64,000 nucleotides of DNA from CAKUIA01 sp044433115. GTDB taxonomy: Bacteria > Verrucomicrobiota > Verrucomicrobiia > Opitutales > Intestinicryptomonadaceae. Location: assembly GCA_044433115.1 (NCBI GenBank), contig JAWXTY010000005.1:1-64000 (forward strand). The letters run 5' to 3'. This document shows, in pieces, positions 39,292 to 48,409 of the stretch; the stretch's first letter is position 1; every line of letters begins with the position of its first letter. The position numbers and the translations under genes were made by a program. The notes below the pieces were generated by a model. That model ran no database searches and was not told the origin of the DNA. It was given only the letters and a program-made list of their open reading frames with translations.

Positions 39292-41082
39292 TTACAAAAA
39301 GAGCTTTTTTAGGGAATTTTCGTCAATTTCCTTAATTATATAAGAGCCATCTGGGGCATTTGAGCTGTTTTGGCACTTAAATAATTTTTCTAAGAGCTTC
39401 AAAGCGTGTGTCTCTCCCTTTTCGATGCGTAGATTTTTTACAGACTTTATTGCAGTTTTAGCAAAAATTTCTGCACTTAAATTTATCTTTTTATAGTTGA
39501 GCTTGCCCTCAATTGCATAGTCTAAAATATCTCGCACAAAGTTTTGAGCATTAGTGCTGTCCATCCAGTTTGGCAGAGATATAATCCTGTAGGCATTTTT
39601 AGAGAAGCTTTCGATTTGAAAGCCACAATCGTCTAAAATAGGTAGGATATTTTGCAGGAGCTGAAATTCTTGTCTGTCGCACTCAAAGAGTATTGGAAAT
39701 AATAGTATTTGCTTTTCAATCTTAGACTTGTTTAGAGCTTGAAGAATGTCCTCGTAGATAATTCTTTTGAGGGCTGCTTTTGCGTCTAAAATTTTTAGGC
39801 TATTGTTGTATTGAAAAATTTCCAAGTTGCCAATGCTCGCAATGTGCCTCCAGCTAAAACGAGGTATCGTGTGCGTACTTTGCAATTCTGCTATAGGGGA
39901 AGTATTAGGAACACTTTCTTCTATTTCTGGCAAGGCTTCACGATTGGTAGTATTTTCTACACTTTCGACCTTTAAGACCTTTTTTACATTTGTGAGCATA
40001 GAAACTTTTGTAGGGAAAATTGCAGGGCGTAACAAATCAGCTTCTGGCTCTTTTTCGGGAGTTTTTTGAAAGTCTTTTAAATGAGCCTTATTGAAATTAT
40101 CCAAATTTTCAGAGAATGCTTCACATAGAAAATCCCTAACATCGTTCTCTTGCTTAAAGCGTATTTCACGCTTTGCAGGGTGGACATTTACATCGATTAG
40201 CGTTGGGTCTATATCTACAAATATAAAGCCTGCCCCATATCTTCCATAAGGCACAAATTGCCTATAGGCTTCTTTGAATGCAAAGAAAATACCCTTAGCC
40301 TCAACAGGACGTAAATTAATAAAAGACATAATGTTACGAGAAGTACCAAAAGACTCTTGAGGCTTTAAAATTGTACCTCTAAGCGAAAAAGCACCCCTTA
40401 CAAAAGGCTTTAGTTCAAAGACTTTTTCGCTCATTGCTTTTCCATAAATTTTTTCTATTCTAGTTATTAAATCTAAGTTTTTAACAGACTTAAAAATAAC
40501 CTTAGAATTTTCTTTTAATATAAAAGAAATATGCGAATGAGCAAGGGCGTAGGACTTGCAAATTTTTATAATATGACTAGCTTCCACAGCTTCTGTTTTT
40601 AGAAAATTACGCCTTGTTGGCACAGAACAAAATAGGTCTTGCACGATGATTTCTGTTCCAAAATTCATTGCACATTCACGCAGGTGTTTTGTAATCCCAG
40701 ACTCAACATAAATCTCTACAGCCTTTTGCCCCTCTTGCCTTGTACGCATTGTAAAACGGCTCACAGACGCTATAGATGGCAATGCTTCGCCTCTAAACCC
40801 ATAGGTATAAATTGCGTCCAAATCCTTGTTAGTTTTTATTTTACTAGTTGCGTATTGCATTAAACTGACTTCTGCTTGGGCAGGCGACATTGCAATGCCA
40901 TTGTCAGTAATTTTTATTAGAGATTTGCCTCCATTTACAAATTCTATTTCTATTTTAGATGCCCTTGCGTCGATAGAATTTTCGATAAGTTCTTTAACTA
41001 CAGATGCAGGGCGTTCTACAACTTCACCTGCTGCGATTTGCTTTGCTAAGTCATCTGGTAATTTTAAAATTTCTACGCTCAT
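39292..41082 (-). CDS. mutL: DNA mismatch repair protein MutL
   Basis: 596 residues. The GHKL ATPase has IAAGEVVERPASVVKELIEN, ITDNGIAMSP, TYGFRGEALPSIASVSR and VDVNVHPAKREIRF. After a linker of about 90 residues comes the dimerisation domain. In most MutL this domain has DQHA(x)2E(x)4E, the metal site of the nicking endonuclease. Here the equivalent segment is ILDAKAALKRIIYEDIL, so the Gln-His pair and the first Glu are lost. The protein may lack intrinsic nicking activity. Its ATG overlaps the ligA TGA by four bases. Confidence 0.95.
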   Translation of the reverse strand: MSVEILKLPDDLAKQIAAGEVVERPASVVKELIENSIDARASKIEIEFVNGGKSLIKITDNGIAMSPAQAEVSLMQYATSKIKTNKDLDAIYTYGFRGEALPSIASVSRFTMRTRQEGQKAVEIYVESGITKHLRECAMNFGTEIIVQDLFCSVPTRRNFLKTEAVEASHIIKICKSYALAHSHISFILKENSKVIFKSVKNLDLITRIEKIYGKAMSEKVFELKPFVRGAFSLRGTILKPQESFGTSRNIMSFINLRPVEAKGIFFAFKEAYRQFVPYGRYGAGFIFVDIDPTLIDVNVHPAKREIRFKQENDVRDFLCEAFSENLDNFNKAHLKDFQKTPEKEPEADLLRPAIFPTKVSMLTNVKKVLKVESVENTTNREALPEIEESVPNTSPIAELQSTHTIPRFSWRHIASIGNLEIFQYNNSLKILDAKAALKRIIYEDILQALNKSKIEKQILLFPILFECDRQEFQLLQNILPILDDCGFQIESFSKNAYRIISLPNWMDSTNAQNFVRDILDYAIEGKLNYKKINLSAEIFAKTAIKSVKNLRIEKGETHALKLLEKLFKCQNSSNAPDGSYIIKEIDENSLKKLFL

Positions 41083-43172
41083 AAACCTAAATCCAATTGC
41101 TGGTCTGCCTGCTTTGTTTGAAGAACTTCCTTAGAGACTTCTTCGACTTCTTCAAGAACTTCTTCTTGAGTATTTTTAGAAATAATTCCCAAAAACTCTT
41201 CTTCACTAAGAACTTGCACATTGTGCTTTTTTGCCTGCTCTAGCTTTGAGCCTGCATTTTCGCCACACAATAAGTATGTAGTATTTTTACTTACACTGCC
41301 TGAAGTTACGCCTCCATTTTTTTCGATTAAATCCTTTGCTTGCGTTCTCTTTAGAGTTGGCAAAGTGCCTGTAATTACAAAAATCTTGCCTGCTAAAATT
41401 GCAGAATTTGCCTCTTCTGCCTTAAAGTTTAGACCAAGCTCCTTTAGGGTATTAATCATACTCAAATTGTCTTCGTGCGAAAAATATTGCCTTATGGAAA
41501 TCGCCACAATTTCGCCTATGCCATCTATAGCCGAAAGCTCTTCTTTGCTTGCCACGCTCAAGGTTTGCATAGTCTTAAAGTGCCTTGCTAAATCTCTTGC
41601 AATTTTCTCTCCAACATTAAAAATGCCAAGAGCAAAAATCAATCTATAAAGCTCCTTAGACTTGCTTTCTTTAATTGCTTCTATCAAATTTTGTGCAGAT
41701 TTTTCTTGAAATTTATCTAGCCCTAAAAGCTTTTCTTTTGTTAAGTAATAAATATCAGATGGCTTTGTAATTAGCTTAGCGTCAAAGAGTTTTTCGACAT
41801 TAGCAAAACCAAGCCCATCTATATCCATACAAGGCTTTGAGGCAAAATGCTCCAAGCGTCGCTTGACTTGCTCGCTACAATCATAGTTAGGGCAACGCCA
41901 ATAAACTTCGCCATCGTCTCTCAAAAGTTTAGTGCCACAAACTGGGCAATTCTCTGGAAAAACAAAGTCTTTCGACTCCTCGCTTCGCTTATCTTTTTCT
42001 ACAACTTCGACTACAGCAGGGATAATTTCGCCTGCCTTTTCTATCAAAACCTTATCGCCAATTCTTATGTCCTTACGCTTAATTTCCTCAGCATTATGCA
42101 AGGTAGCCCTCGACACGCTAGACCCCGACAAAAAGACTTTTTCCAATTCTGCAACTGGCGTTAAAACTCCTGTTCTGCCAACTTGCAAAGTTATATCTCT
42201 AATCGTCGTTATAGCCCTTTGGCTCTTGTATTTATAGGCTACAGCCCATCTTGGGAACTTCACAGTAAAGCCAGCTTGCTCCCAAAGGCTAGTGTTGTTT
42301 AGCTTGATTACTGCCCCATCTGTATCAAAGGGAAACTTCACTCTTTCTTCGTCTAGCTCTAAAATTTTCGCATAAGCAGCTTTCGCTCCAAGAGCAGTTT
42401 TGCTATAATTTAGAGGGCTTAAATTCCAGCTATGCAAGATAGAGCCTAAGTCGCTTTGCTTATCCAATTCAAAGCCTTTGCTTGCACCAACAAAGTAAAA
42501 AATTGCATTTAGTTTACGCTTAACTAACTCTTTTTTATCCAAGAGTTTCACAGTTCCAGAAGTCAAATTTCTTGGGTTTGCATATAGGGATTTCCCCTCG
42601 TCTTCTCGAAGTTTATTGAGGCGTTCGAACTCCTTTGCCTGCATAAAAACCTCACCACGAATTTCAATTAGCTCAGGTGGATTTTCAGTATTTAATCTAC
42701 TTACAATGCCCTCAATAATTCCAATATTGGCTGTTATATCTTCGCCAACTTTGCCATCGCCACGAGTCAAAGCTTGGAGCAAAAGCCCATCTTTATATAA
42801 AAGAGAAAGCCCAACGCCATCTATTTTTGGCTCAATGCAGTATTCTAAATCCTCAGATACGCCAAGAACCTTTTTAAGCCTCGTGTCGAAATCGCAAAAT
42901 TCCTCGTAGCTAAAAACATTATCCAAGCTAAGCATAGGGCTAAGGTGTTCTATCTTTTTAAAGCCCTTAGCTAAGTCGCTGCCGATGCGTTTAGAAATGG
43001 AATTAGCGTCCTCATATTCAGGGTAGGCATTTTCGAGAGCAATTAGCTCACGCATAAGCATATCGTAGTCAAAGTCGCTAATTAAAGAGAGGTTGTCGAG
43101 CCTATAAGACTTTTCGTAGGTCTCTAGTTCTTGGCGAAGTTTTAAGATTTTTCCCTTGGACTCTTCGCTCAT
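41079..43172 (-). CDS. ligA: NAD-dependent DNA ligase
   Basis: 697 residues. The adenylated lysine is K116 in CIEPKIDGVGLSLLY. The OB-fold (LQVGRTGVLTPVAELEKVFL) and zinc finger (CPVCGTKL, YWRCPNYDCSEQ) follow, then the helix-hairpin-helix region and a C-terminal BRCT domain (GKIFVITGTLPTLKRTQA). A short acidic tail trails the BRCT. It seals nicks in replication and repair. It overlaps mutL downstream and the LolD-like gene upstream by four bases each, implying translational coupling. Confidence 0.97.
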   Translation of the reverse strand: MSEESKGKILKLRQELETYEKSYRLDNLSLISDFDYDMLMRELIALENAYPEYEDANSISKRIGSDLAKGFKKIEHLSPMLSLDNVFSYEEFCDFDTRLKKVLGVSEDLEYCIEPKIDGVGLSLLYKDGLLLQALTRGDGKVGEDITANIGIIEGIVSRLNTENPPELIEIRGEVFMQAKEFERLNKLREDEGKSLYANPRNLTSGTVKLLDKKELVKRKLNAIFYFVGASKGFELDKQSDLGSILHSWNLSPLNYSKTALGAKAAYAKILELDEERVKFPFDTDGAVIKLNNTSLWEQAGFTVKFPRWAVAYKYKSQRAITTIRDITLQVGRTGVLTPVAELEKVFLSGSSVSRATLHNAEEIKRKDIRIGDKVLIEKAGEIIPAVVEVVEKDKRSEESKDFVFPENCPVCGTKLLRDDGEVYWRCPNYDCSEQVKRRLEHFASKPCMDIDGLGFANVEKLFDAKLITKPSDIYYLTKEKLLGLDKFQEKSAQNLIEAIKESKSKELYRLIFALGIFNVGEKIARDLARHFKTMQTLSVASKEELSAIDGIGEIVAISIRQYFSHEDNLSMINTLKELGLNFKAEEANSAILAGKIFVITGTLPTLKRTQAKDLIEKNGGVTSGSVSKNTTYLLCGENAGSKLEQAKKHNVQVLSEEEFLGIISKNTQEEVLEEVEEVSKEVLQTKQADQQLDLGL

Positions 43173-43846
43173 AAAAACTTGCCTTCTTTAAGTATACACT
43201 GTCTATCTGTACGCTTTGCAAATTCTGGATTATGGGTAATTAGCAAAAGGGCAACCCCCTCATTTTTGCAAAGCTCAAGGAACATATCCATAATATTTTC
43301 AGCACTCTTTTCGTCTAAATTTCCAGTAGGCTCATCAGCTAAAATCAACTTAGGCTGCAACAACAATGCACGAGCAATAGCCACACGTTGTTTTTCGCCA
43401 CCACTGAGGGTCGTTATGCTATGTCTATACCTATTTGCAAGCCCAACTTCGGCTAAAATATCTAAAGCACGCTTTTTGTATTGGCGATTATAAACACCTG
43501 CAATACGAGCAGGTAGCGTAACATTTTCCAAAGCGTTTAGTTCAGGAACAAGGCAGTAAGACTGGAACACAAAAGACATAAATTTAGAACGCAACTTAAT
43601 TTGCTTTGCATTACGAAGCTTATCGACACGTGTCCCATTCCAATAAATCTCGCCACTATCTAAGCTTTCAAGAGCAGAAACCACGTTTAGAAAAGTGCTT
43701 TTGCCTGCCCCACTTTCGCCTCTCAAGCTCAGGCTTTCCGAAGGGTATATCTCAAAGGAAATGCCTCTTAATACTTCTATTACAGAAGCGTTTGGGCTTT
43801 TGAAAGACTTAACTATATCTCTACATTCTAATATTGGGTTATTCAT
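43169..43846 (-). CDS. LolD-like ABC transporter ATP-binding protein
   Basis: 225 residues. Walker A GESGAGKST (43-51), Q-loop FVFQSYCLVPELNALENV, signature LSGGEKQRVAIARAL and Walker B LILADEPTGNLDEKSA with its His switch ITHNP. This is the compact MacB/LolD class. Its start overlaps the LolC-like permease stop by eight bases. The pair probably extracts outer-membrane lipoproteins from the inner membrane; adjacency to lpxK supports an envelope role. An unrelated MacB-type substrate is possible. Confidence 0.88.
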   Translation of the reverse strand: MNNPILECRDIVKSFKSPNASVIEVLRGISFEIYPSESLSLRGESGAGKSTFLNVVSALESLDSGEIYWNGTRVDKLRNAKQIKLRSKFMSFVFQSYCLVPELNALENVTLPARIAGVYNRQYKKRALDILAEVGLANRYRHSITTLSGGEKQRVAIARALLLQPKLILADEPTGNLDEKSAENIMDMFLELCKNEGVALLLITHNPEFAKRTDRQCILKEGKFL

Positions 43847-45071
43847 TACGCATTGCCTCCGAAGCCTTTAATCTTGACGCTAATAAAGCAGGTATAAAGC
43901 CAGCTAAAGTACACAATACCACAGCAAAGGCACAAGTAGTTATTGCGTCTAAAGTGTCGTATTTAACAGGTAGCTCTGATAGATAATAGAAATTCATCAA
44001 GCCCTCTTTACCTAAAACAAGCTCTAAAATTTCATCTCTAAATCCAAGTAGCGTATAAGTAAATATAAGACCAACTATAGCCCCAAAAATTCCTATCAAA
44101 AGCCCTTGAAACACATAGCAAGAAATTATCTCTAAAGGACTTGCTCCCATAGCAGAAATTAAGCCTATCTCTCTCGTCTTTCTCAAAACAGAAGTGTAGA
44201 GCGATATACATATAGAAAAGGACGCTACCAAAATTACCAACATAATAATCACTGACATCATCGTCTTTTCCATATGTATCACATTTAAAAATTCTCCATT
44301 TGCCTGCTCCCAAGAATATGCTCTAATTCCGACTTTGCCATATTTGTTTTCTATGTAGTTTGCAATGCCTTTAGAGTCTAAATCGTCATTGATTTTAAGT
44401 AGCAAATTTTGAGACGAGTCGTCCTCTATATCATATAACTGCCTCATACGCCTTAGAGATACAACAGCGATATTCTTATCCATTGTGCTAAAGCCTGAGT
44501 TTAAATAGCCTATAACTTTTAGACGAACTGGCATAGGGACTTCTTCGGAATTTAGCTTATCTATCATTGTTGGCGAGTACACGCTTATAGTATCTCCCAA
44601 GTTTAGGGCTAAGTCGTAGGCTAATTGATTTCCTATAATTATAGAGTCGTCGTCTAGCTTGTCTAAGACGCTTGCAAAGATGAAATTCTTTTCTCTAAGA
44701 GGTAAAGCTGAAACATTTTCTATAGTGTCAAAAGAACGCAACATAGGGAAAGCCTGCGTACGCTCATTACGCAACATAACAGGACCTTGAATAACAGCTT
44801 CAGTCTTTTCAACAAAGCTCTCCTTTGCAATTTCTTCTTGGAGTTTCGACACATTGTCAATGAGTCCACCTCGCATAACTATAGTTATATCGCCTGAAGT
44901 ATCCTTGAGCTTTTCGCCAATTTTTTCGTGAAATCCATTCATCACGCTCTGCGTTCCATATAAGGCAAGCACCCCAAGTGCTACCCCCAAGACTGAAACT
45001 ATTGCAAAAAAAGATATTCCCTTGCCACTTGGAAAGAGCTGCTTAAATGCTATATATATCCACCATTTCAT
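43839..45071 (-). CDS. LolC/LolE-like lipoprotein-releasing permease
   Basis: 410 residues from the ATG at 45071, whose ATGA overlaps the lpxK stop; the open frame reaches 45113. The start KWWIYIAFKQLFPSGKGISF and first membrane helix are followed by a periplasmic domain of about 220 residues. Three C-terminal helices contain TREIGLISAMGASPLEIISCY, the coupling motif of the FtsX/LolC class. Only one permease gene is present, so a homodimer (LolF-like) is plausible. With the LolD-like ATPase it should move lipoproteins to the LolA step. Confidence 0.85.
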   Translation of the reverse strand: MKWWIYIAFKQLFPSGKGISFFAIVSVLGVALGVLALYGTQSVMNGFHEKIGEKLKDTSGDITIVMRGGLIDNVSKLQEEIAKESFVEKTEAVIQGPVMLRNERTQAFPMLRSFDTIENVSALPLREKNFIFASVLDKLDDDSIIIGNQLAYDLALNLGDTISVYSPTMIDKLNSEEVPMPVRLKVIGYLNSGFSTMDKNIAVVSLRRMRQLYDIEDDSSQNLLLKINDDLDSKGIANYIENKYGKVGIRAYSWEQANGEFLNVIHMEKTMMSVIIMLVILVASFSICISLYTSVLRKTREIGLISAMGASPLEIISCYVFQGLLIGIFGAIVGLIFTYTLLGFRDEILELVLGKEGLMNFYYLSELPVKYDTLDAITTCAFAVVLCTLAGFIPALLASRLKASEAMRNE

Positions 45072-46285
45072 AAGTTTTTTGTGTTTTTTGAATTTATAGA
45101 AGTTTTGCTGCAAATTCTATCTACTAAATGACTAAAATCTTTATCGCCTGAAAGTATATTTATATCAAGCTTTGTAAAGTATAAAGGTATAGGAGTTTTG
45201 TAGTCCTTGGCAATTCTGACTGCGTCTTTTTCTGTTGTAACTACAAATTTTGCACCATTTTCTTTAGCTTCTGCAAAAAAGTCGTCTAGCTCTAATTGAG
45301 TAAAGCGATGGTGGTCTAAAAACCTCTCTTTATGAACTATGTTAGCCTGCTCTCTCACTAAAAATTTCTCAAAGCCCTCAGGAACAGCTATAGCCGAAAA
45401 ACAAGCGATGTCTTGCCTTTTCATTATAGACATTTCTGCACGCTCATTCGTATGAAAATTCAATAAATATTGTATAGAGTGTTCGCACTCAATCATTTCA
45501 GCACTCTTGTTATATTTGCGTATAAAGTTTTCAAGGGGCATATCTCTATTGCCATCTGACTTTGTCAAAAGCACGTAAGATGCACGTTTTAAGTGGCTTA
45601 CAGGCTCTCTTAGAATACCCCTTGGCAAAAGGTGTTTATTGCCAAAAGGATTAGTTTTATCTACTAAAAGCACTTGAAGCTGCCCCTTTAAAGGTAAATA
45701 TTGAAAGCCATCGTCTAAAATTAAAACGTCTACGCCAAAATTCTTTACAGCAAAATGCCCAGCCTTTACCCTGTTTTTATCTACAACTACAGCCACTCCC
45801 TTTAAGTTGCGAGCAAGCATATAAGGTTCGTCGCCAGCTACTAAAGAGTCTAAAAACACAGTCTCGCCATCAGATACAACCTTAGGAGGCGAAACCTCCC
45901 CATGGGTAAAGTAGTTCTTCAGCTTCGTGAAAAATCCATCTGACTTAGACTTATAGCCCCTACTTAGAATAGCAACCTTCTTGCCTGAGGCAGTCAATTC
46001 TCTAGCAATTTTTTCTACAACTGGAGTTTTGCCAGTTCCTCCCACAGTCAAATTACCAACAACTATAACCAAGCAACCCAAGTAATTATCTTTAAAGACC
46101 CTCTTGTCGTATAAAAAATATCTAGCTTTAACTATAGCCTTGAATATATAAGACAATCCCTTTAGAAAAAATGCAATAATGCGAGCTGGCACGTCTTGTC
46201 TCTTGTCGTAGACTATCTCTATTAGCCCTTTTCCCATAAGGTCTAACTTCTTGCCTAAACTCTTTATCCATCTCGATAACATCAT
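45068..46285 (-). CDS. lpxK: tetraacyldisaccharide 4'-kinase
   Basis: 405 residues, longer than the usual 330. The P-loop is VVGNLTVGGTGKTPVVEKIA, followed by VAILSRGYKSK, GDEPYMLARN and VLILDDGFQYLPLKGQL. An N-terminal membrane-associated helix precedes the P-loop. It phosphorylates the lipid A precursor at the 4' position, which together with the Lol genes shows an LPS-bearing outer membrane. Its stop overlaps the LolC-like ATG. Confidence 0.95.
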   Translation of the reverse strand: MMLSRWIKSLGKKLDLMGKGLIEIVYDKRQDVPARIIAFFLKGLSYIFKAIVKARYFLYDKRVFKDNYLGCLVIVVGNLTVGGTGKTPVVEKIARELTASGKKVAILSRGYKSKSDGFFTKLKNYFTHGEVSPPKVVSDGETVFLDSLVAGDEPYMLARNLKGVAVVVDKNRVKAGHFAVKNFGVDVLILDDGFQYLPLKGQLQVLLVDKTNPFGNKHLLPRGILREPVSHLKRASYVLLTKSDGNRDMPLENFIRKYNKSAEMIECEHSIQYLLNFHTNERAEMSIMKRQDIACFSAIAVPEGFEKFLVREQANIVHKERFLDHHRFTQLELDDFFAEAKENGAKFVVTTEKDAVRIAKDYKTPIPLYFTKLDINILSGDKDFSHLVDRICSKTSINSKNTKNL

Positions 46286-46318
46286 AATTATTATATTTTT
46301 AATATGTCAAAAGCCCTA

Positions 46319-46340
46319 CAAAAGAGCAAGTGTATTTTTT
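46319..46340. repeat. fragment matching the interior of family P
   Basis: About 21 bases (AAAAGAGCAAGTGTATTTTT with one more T) are identical to the interior of the family-P copy near 26967-26987. The fragment touches the stop codon of the membrane-protein gene. It is either a remnant of a P element or an independent copy of a shared motif. Confidence 0.45.
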
Positions 46341-47202
46341 AAATACGAAAATACTTAGTTATAATCAAGTTCTTAGAGAATTGGAATTTACCCTCTGCAG
46401 TCAAAAGTTGCCCACGCTCCCTATTTTTACTATACAAGCCCTTTAGAGTCCCCTCAAAGGCGTTATCTCTATGAAATATATGAACTAAATCAAGGCTCTC
46501 CTTCTTGAAATCTACAAAACTTTCGCTGTCCTCTTTATCCCTAAGCATAGCTAGCAAAGTCTCAAATGAGGCAAAATTGCTATAGCTTATATTGTAATTA
46601 TCCCCTAAAACAAGCATATTTTCAGTGTTGTCTCTAGCAAATATCTCATAAGTTTCGCCCTTCTTTGCACATAAATAATATGAAGTCCTAAGCTTTCCCC
46701 TATACATATTAAAGATAACCAAAAGAGCAATTCTCTCACTATCGCTATAAAAAAGTGTAGCTAAATTCAGTGGCTTTGCCTTATATGATGCTATACGCTC
46801 AAAGCCCTCGGCTTCTATATCTAGCTTAAGTTGATAAAATTCTCGATTAGGTCGCCAAGCATTTTCGCAAGAAACAAAGCCAGAAAATGGCAAAACATTC
46901 CTCCTTGAATAAAGCTCAGCCCTAATATAAGCATAAGTAAATTCAGCCCAAAGCACTAGTAAAAATGACAATATATATACAGAAAAGCCACCTGCAAATA
47001 CAAAGTCTAAGCCCAGCTTTACATAGCAAAAAAGCAAAATAAAGCTTAGCCACCTTAGCAAAAAGCTAAGTCTATCACTGGCAAGCACAAAAAAATTCAA
47101 ACACAAAAGCAACAAGAAGCCTAAACTAAAGCCCCCAAAAACAAGATATGCGAGAGAAAGCCCCTCGCATATATCATAAATTGCTTTTAAGTATGCTCCC
47201 AT
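46339..47202 (-). CDS. membrane protein of unknown function
   Basis: 287 residues from the ATG at 47202, whose first base is the last base of the dnaN stop; an upstream TTG frame reaches 47229. Two or three membrane helices in the first 105 residues (VFGGFSLGFLLLLCLNFFVLA, LSFILLFCYVKLGL, VYILSFLLVLWAEFTYA) are followed by a soluble domain of about 180 residues rich in Tyr and Phe. No family is recognised. Its place between dnaN and lpxK suggests an envelope role, but that is only context. Confidence 0.7.
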   Translation of the reverse strand: MGAYLKAIYDICEGLSLAYLVFGGFSLGFLLLLCLNFFVLASDRLSFLLRWLSFILLFCYVKLGLDFVFAGGFSVYILSFLLVLWAEFTYAYIRAELYSRRNVLPFSGFVSCENAWRPNREFYQLKLDIEAEGFERIASYKAKPLNLATLFYSDSERIALLVIFNMYRGKLRTSYYLCAKKGETYEIFARDNTENMLVLGDNYNISYSNFASFETLLAMLRDKEDSESFVDFKKESLDLVHIFHRDNAFEGTLKGLYSKNRERGQLLTAEGKFQFSKNLIITKYFRI

Positions 47203-48329
47203 TAAATTCTCAATGGCATTACTACGCAAATAAAGTTATCCAAAGTCTTAAATACCCCTGGACTCATCTCGTCTTTAAACTCAAAGAATACTTCGTCTTT
47301 AGTCAAGCTCTTCAATGGGCTAATTAAAAATTCTGGGTTAAAGCCTATTTGTATTTCAGCTCCATTATATTCAATATCCATCGCCTCGCTAGATTCGCCA
47401 TATTCAGTACTCTTTGCAGAAACTTCCAAGCAATTAGGGCTCATCTTTAGCTTAACAGAATTTTGCTTGTCAGTAGTAACAAGAGCAACTCTCGATACAA
47501 TTTCGTACATCAAAGCTCTGTCTAACTTAACCCTATGCTCAGCTTCCTTAGGGATAACTTGCTTATAATTAGGGTAAATGCCTTCTACAATCTTAGATAC
47601 TAGATATATATTTCCCTCTAAGCCCTTTTCTGCAACTTCATCGTCTACAGCAATTTCGAATGCAACGTGCCTATCGTTAAAAGAAATCTTTACGCTCTTG
47701 CCACCTGCCAAAAGTTTTTCAACTTCAGAAACAGTCTTTGCTGGCAAAATAATGCTACCCTCTTCTTCTTGAGCAACATTCATATCTCTTGAAATCAAAG
47801 CTAAACGCTTGCCATCAGTAGCCACTAAAGACAACTTAGACTCAGAGAAATTGAAGTATACACTATTTAATATATATCTATTTTCGTCTGTACTTTGAGC
47901 ATAAGAAACACTCTTTAGCATAGAAGAAAGCTCTTGAGAACCCAATTCATAAGAGTGCTTGTCAACAAAACTTGGCAAAGCAGGGAAATCTAATGCTGCC
48001 AAACCAGGAACTTTAAAGTCAGATCTACCAGACCTTATTCTAGCGTTTTGCCCATCTTTAGACTCTACAGAAATTTCTTGGCTAGTAACTGAATTAACAA
48101 TTTGGAAAAGCTTTTTTACAGGCAAAGTAATATCGCCTTCAACTTCAACATCAGCTTTAATTGCACAACGTATACCCAAGTCTAAATTTGTAGTAGCAAG
48201 CAAAATTCTATTAGCTTCTGCCTTGATTAATACATTATTTAGAACCTGCATTTGAGGCTTTGCTCCAACTACAGAAGCAACTTGTTTTAAGCCTGTAGCA
48301 AAATGCTCTTTATTAATTTTAAATTTCAT
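47202..48329 (-). CDS. dnaN: DNA polymerase III beta sliding clamp
   Basis: 375 residues from the ATG at 48329 (the open frame reaches 48365). FKINKEHFATGLKQVASVVG, ILNSVYFNFSESKLSLVATDGKRLA and the C-terminal YLVSKIVEGIYPNYKQVIP and VVMPLRI are characteristic of the three-domain clamp. It tethers the polymerase to DNA. dnaA, recF and gyrB, its common neighbours, are absent, so this is not a classical origin region. It lies 80 bases after a HAD gene. Confidence 0.97.
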   Translation of the reverse strand: MKFKINKEHFATGLKQVASVVGAKPQMQVLNNVLIKAEANRILLATTNLDLGIRCAIKADVEVEGDITLPVKKLFQIVNSVTSQEISVESKDGQNARIRSGRSDFKVPGLAALDFPALPSFVDKHSYELGSQELSSMLKSVSYAQSTDENRYILNSVYFNFSESKLSLVATDGKRLALISRDMNVAQEEEGSIILPAKTVSEVEKLLAGGKSVKISFNDRHVAFEIAVDDEVAEKGLEGNIYLVSKIVEGIYPNYKQVIPKEAEHRVKLDRALMYEIVSRVALVTTDKQNSVKLKMSPNCLEVSAKSTEYGESSEAMDIEYNGAEIQIGFNPEFLISPLKSLTKDEVFFEFKDEMSPGVFKTLDNFICVVMPLRI

Positions 48330-48409
48330 AGTTATATATCCTAAGTCTTCTCTTTTGTTTTTCAAGTATAAATTTAGAAAGTTATTAACATTCGAGGCTA
48401 AAACGCCCT

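Noticed and set aside
47202..48329. Chromosomal origin near dnaN
   Set aside because: No dnaA, recF or gyrB adjoins it and I saw no cluster of DnaA boxes; the parS-like site in mnmG points to the right edge instead.
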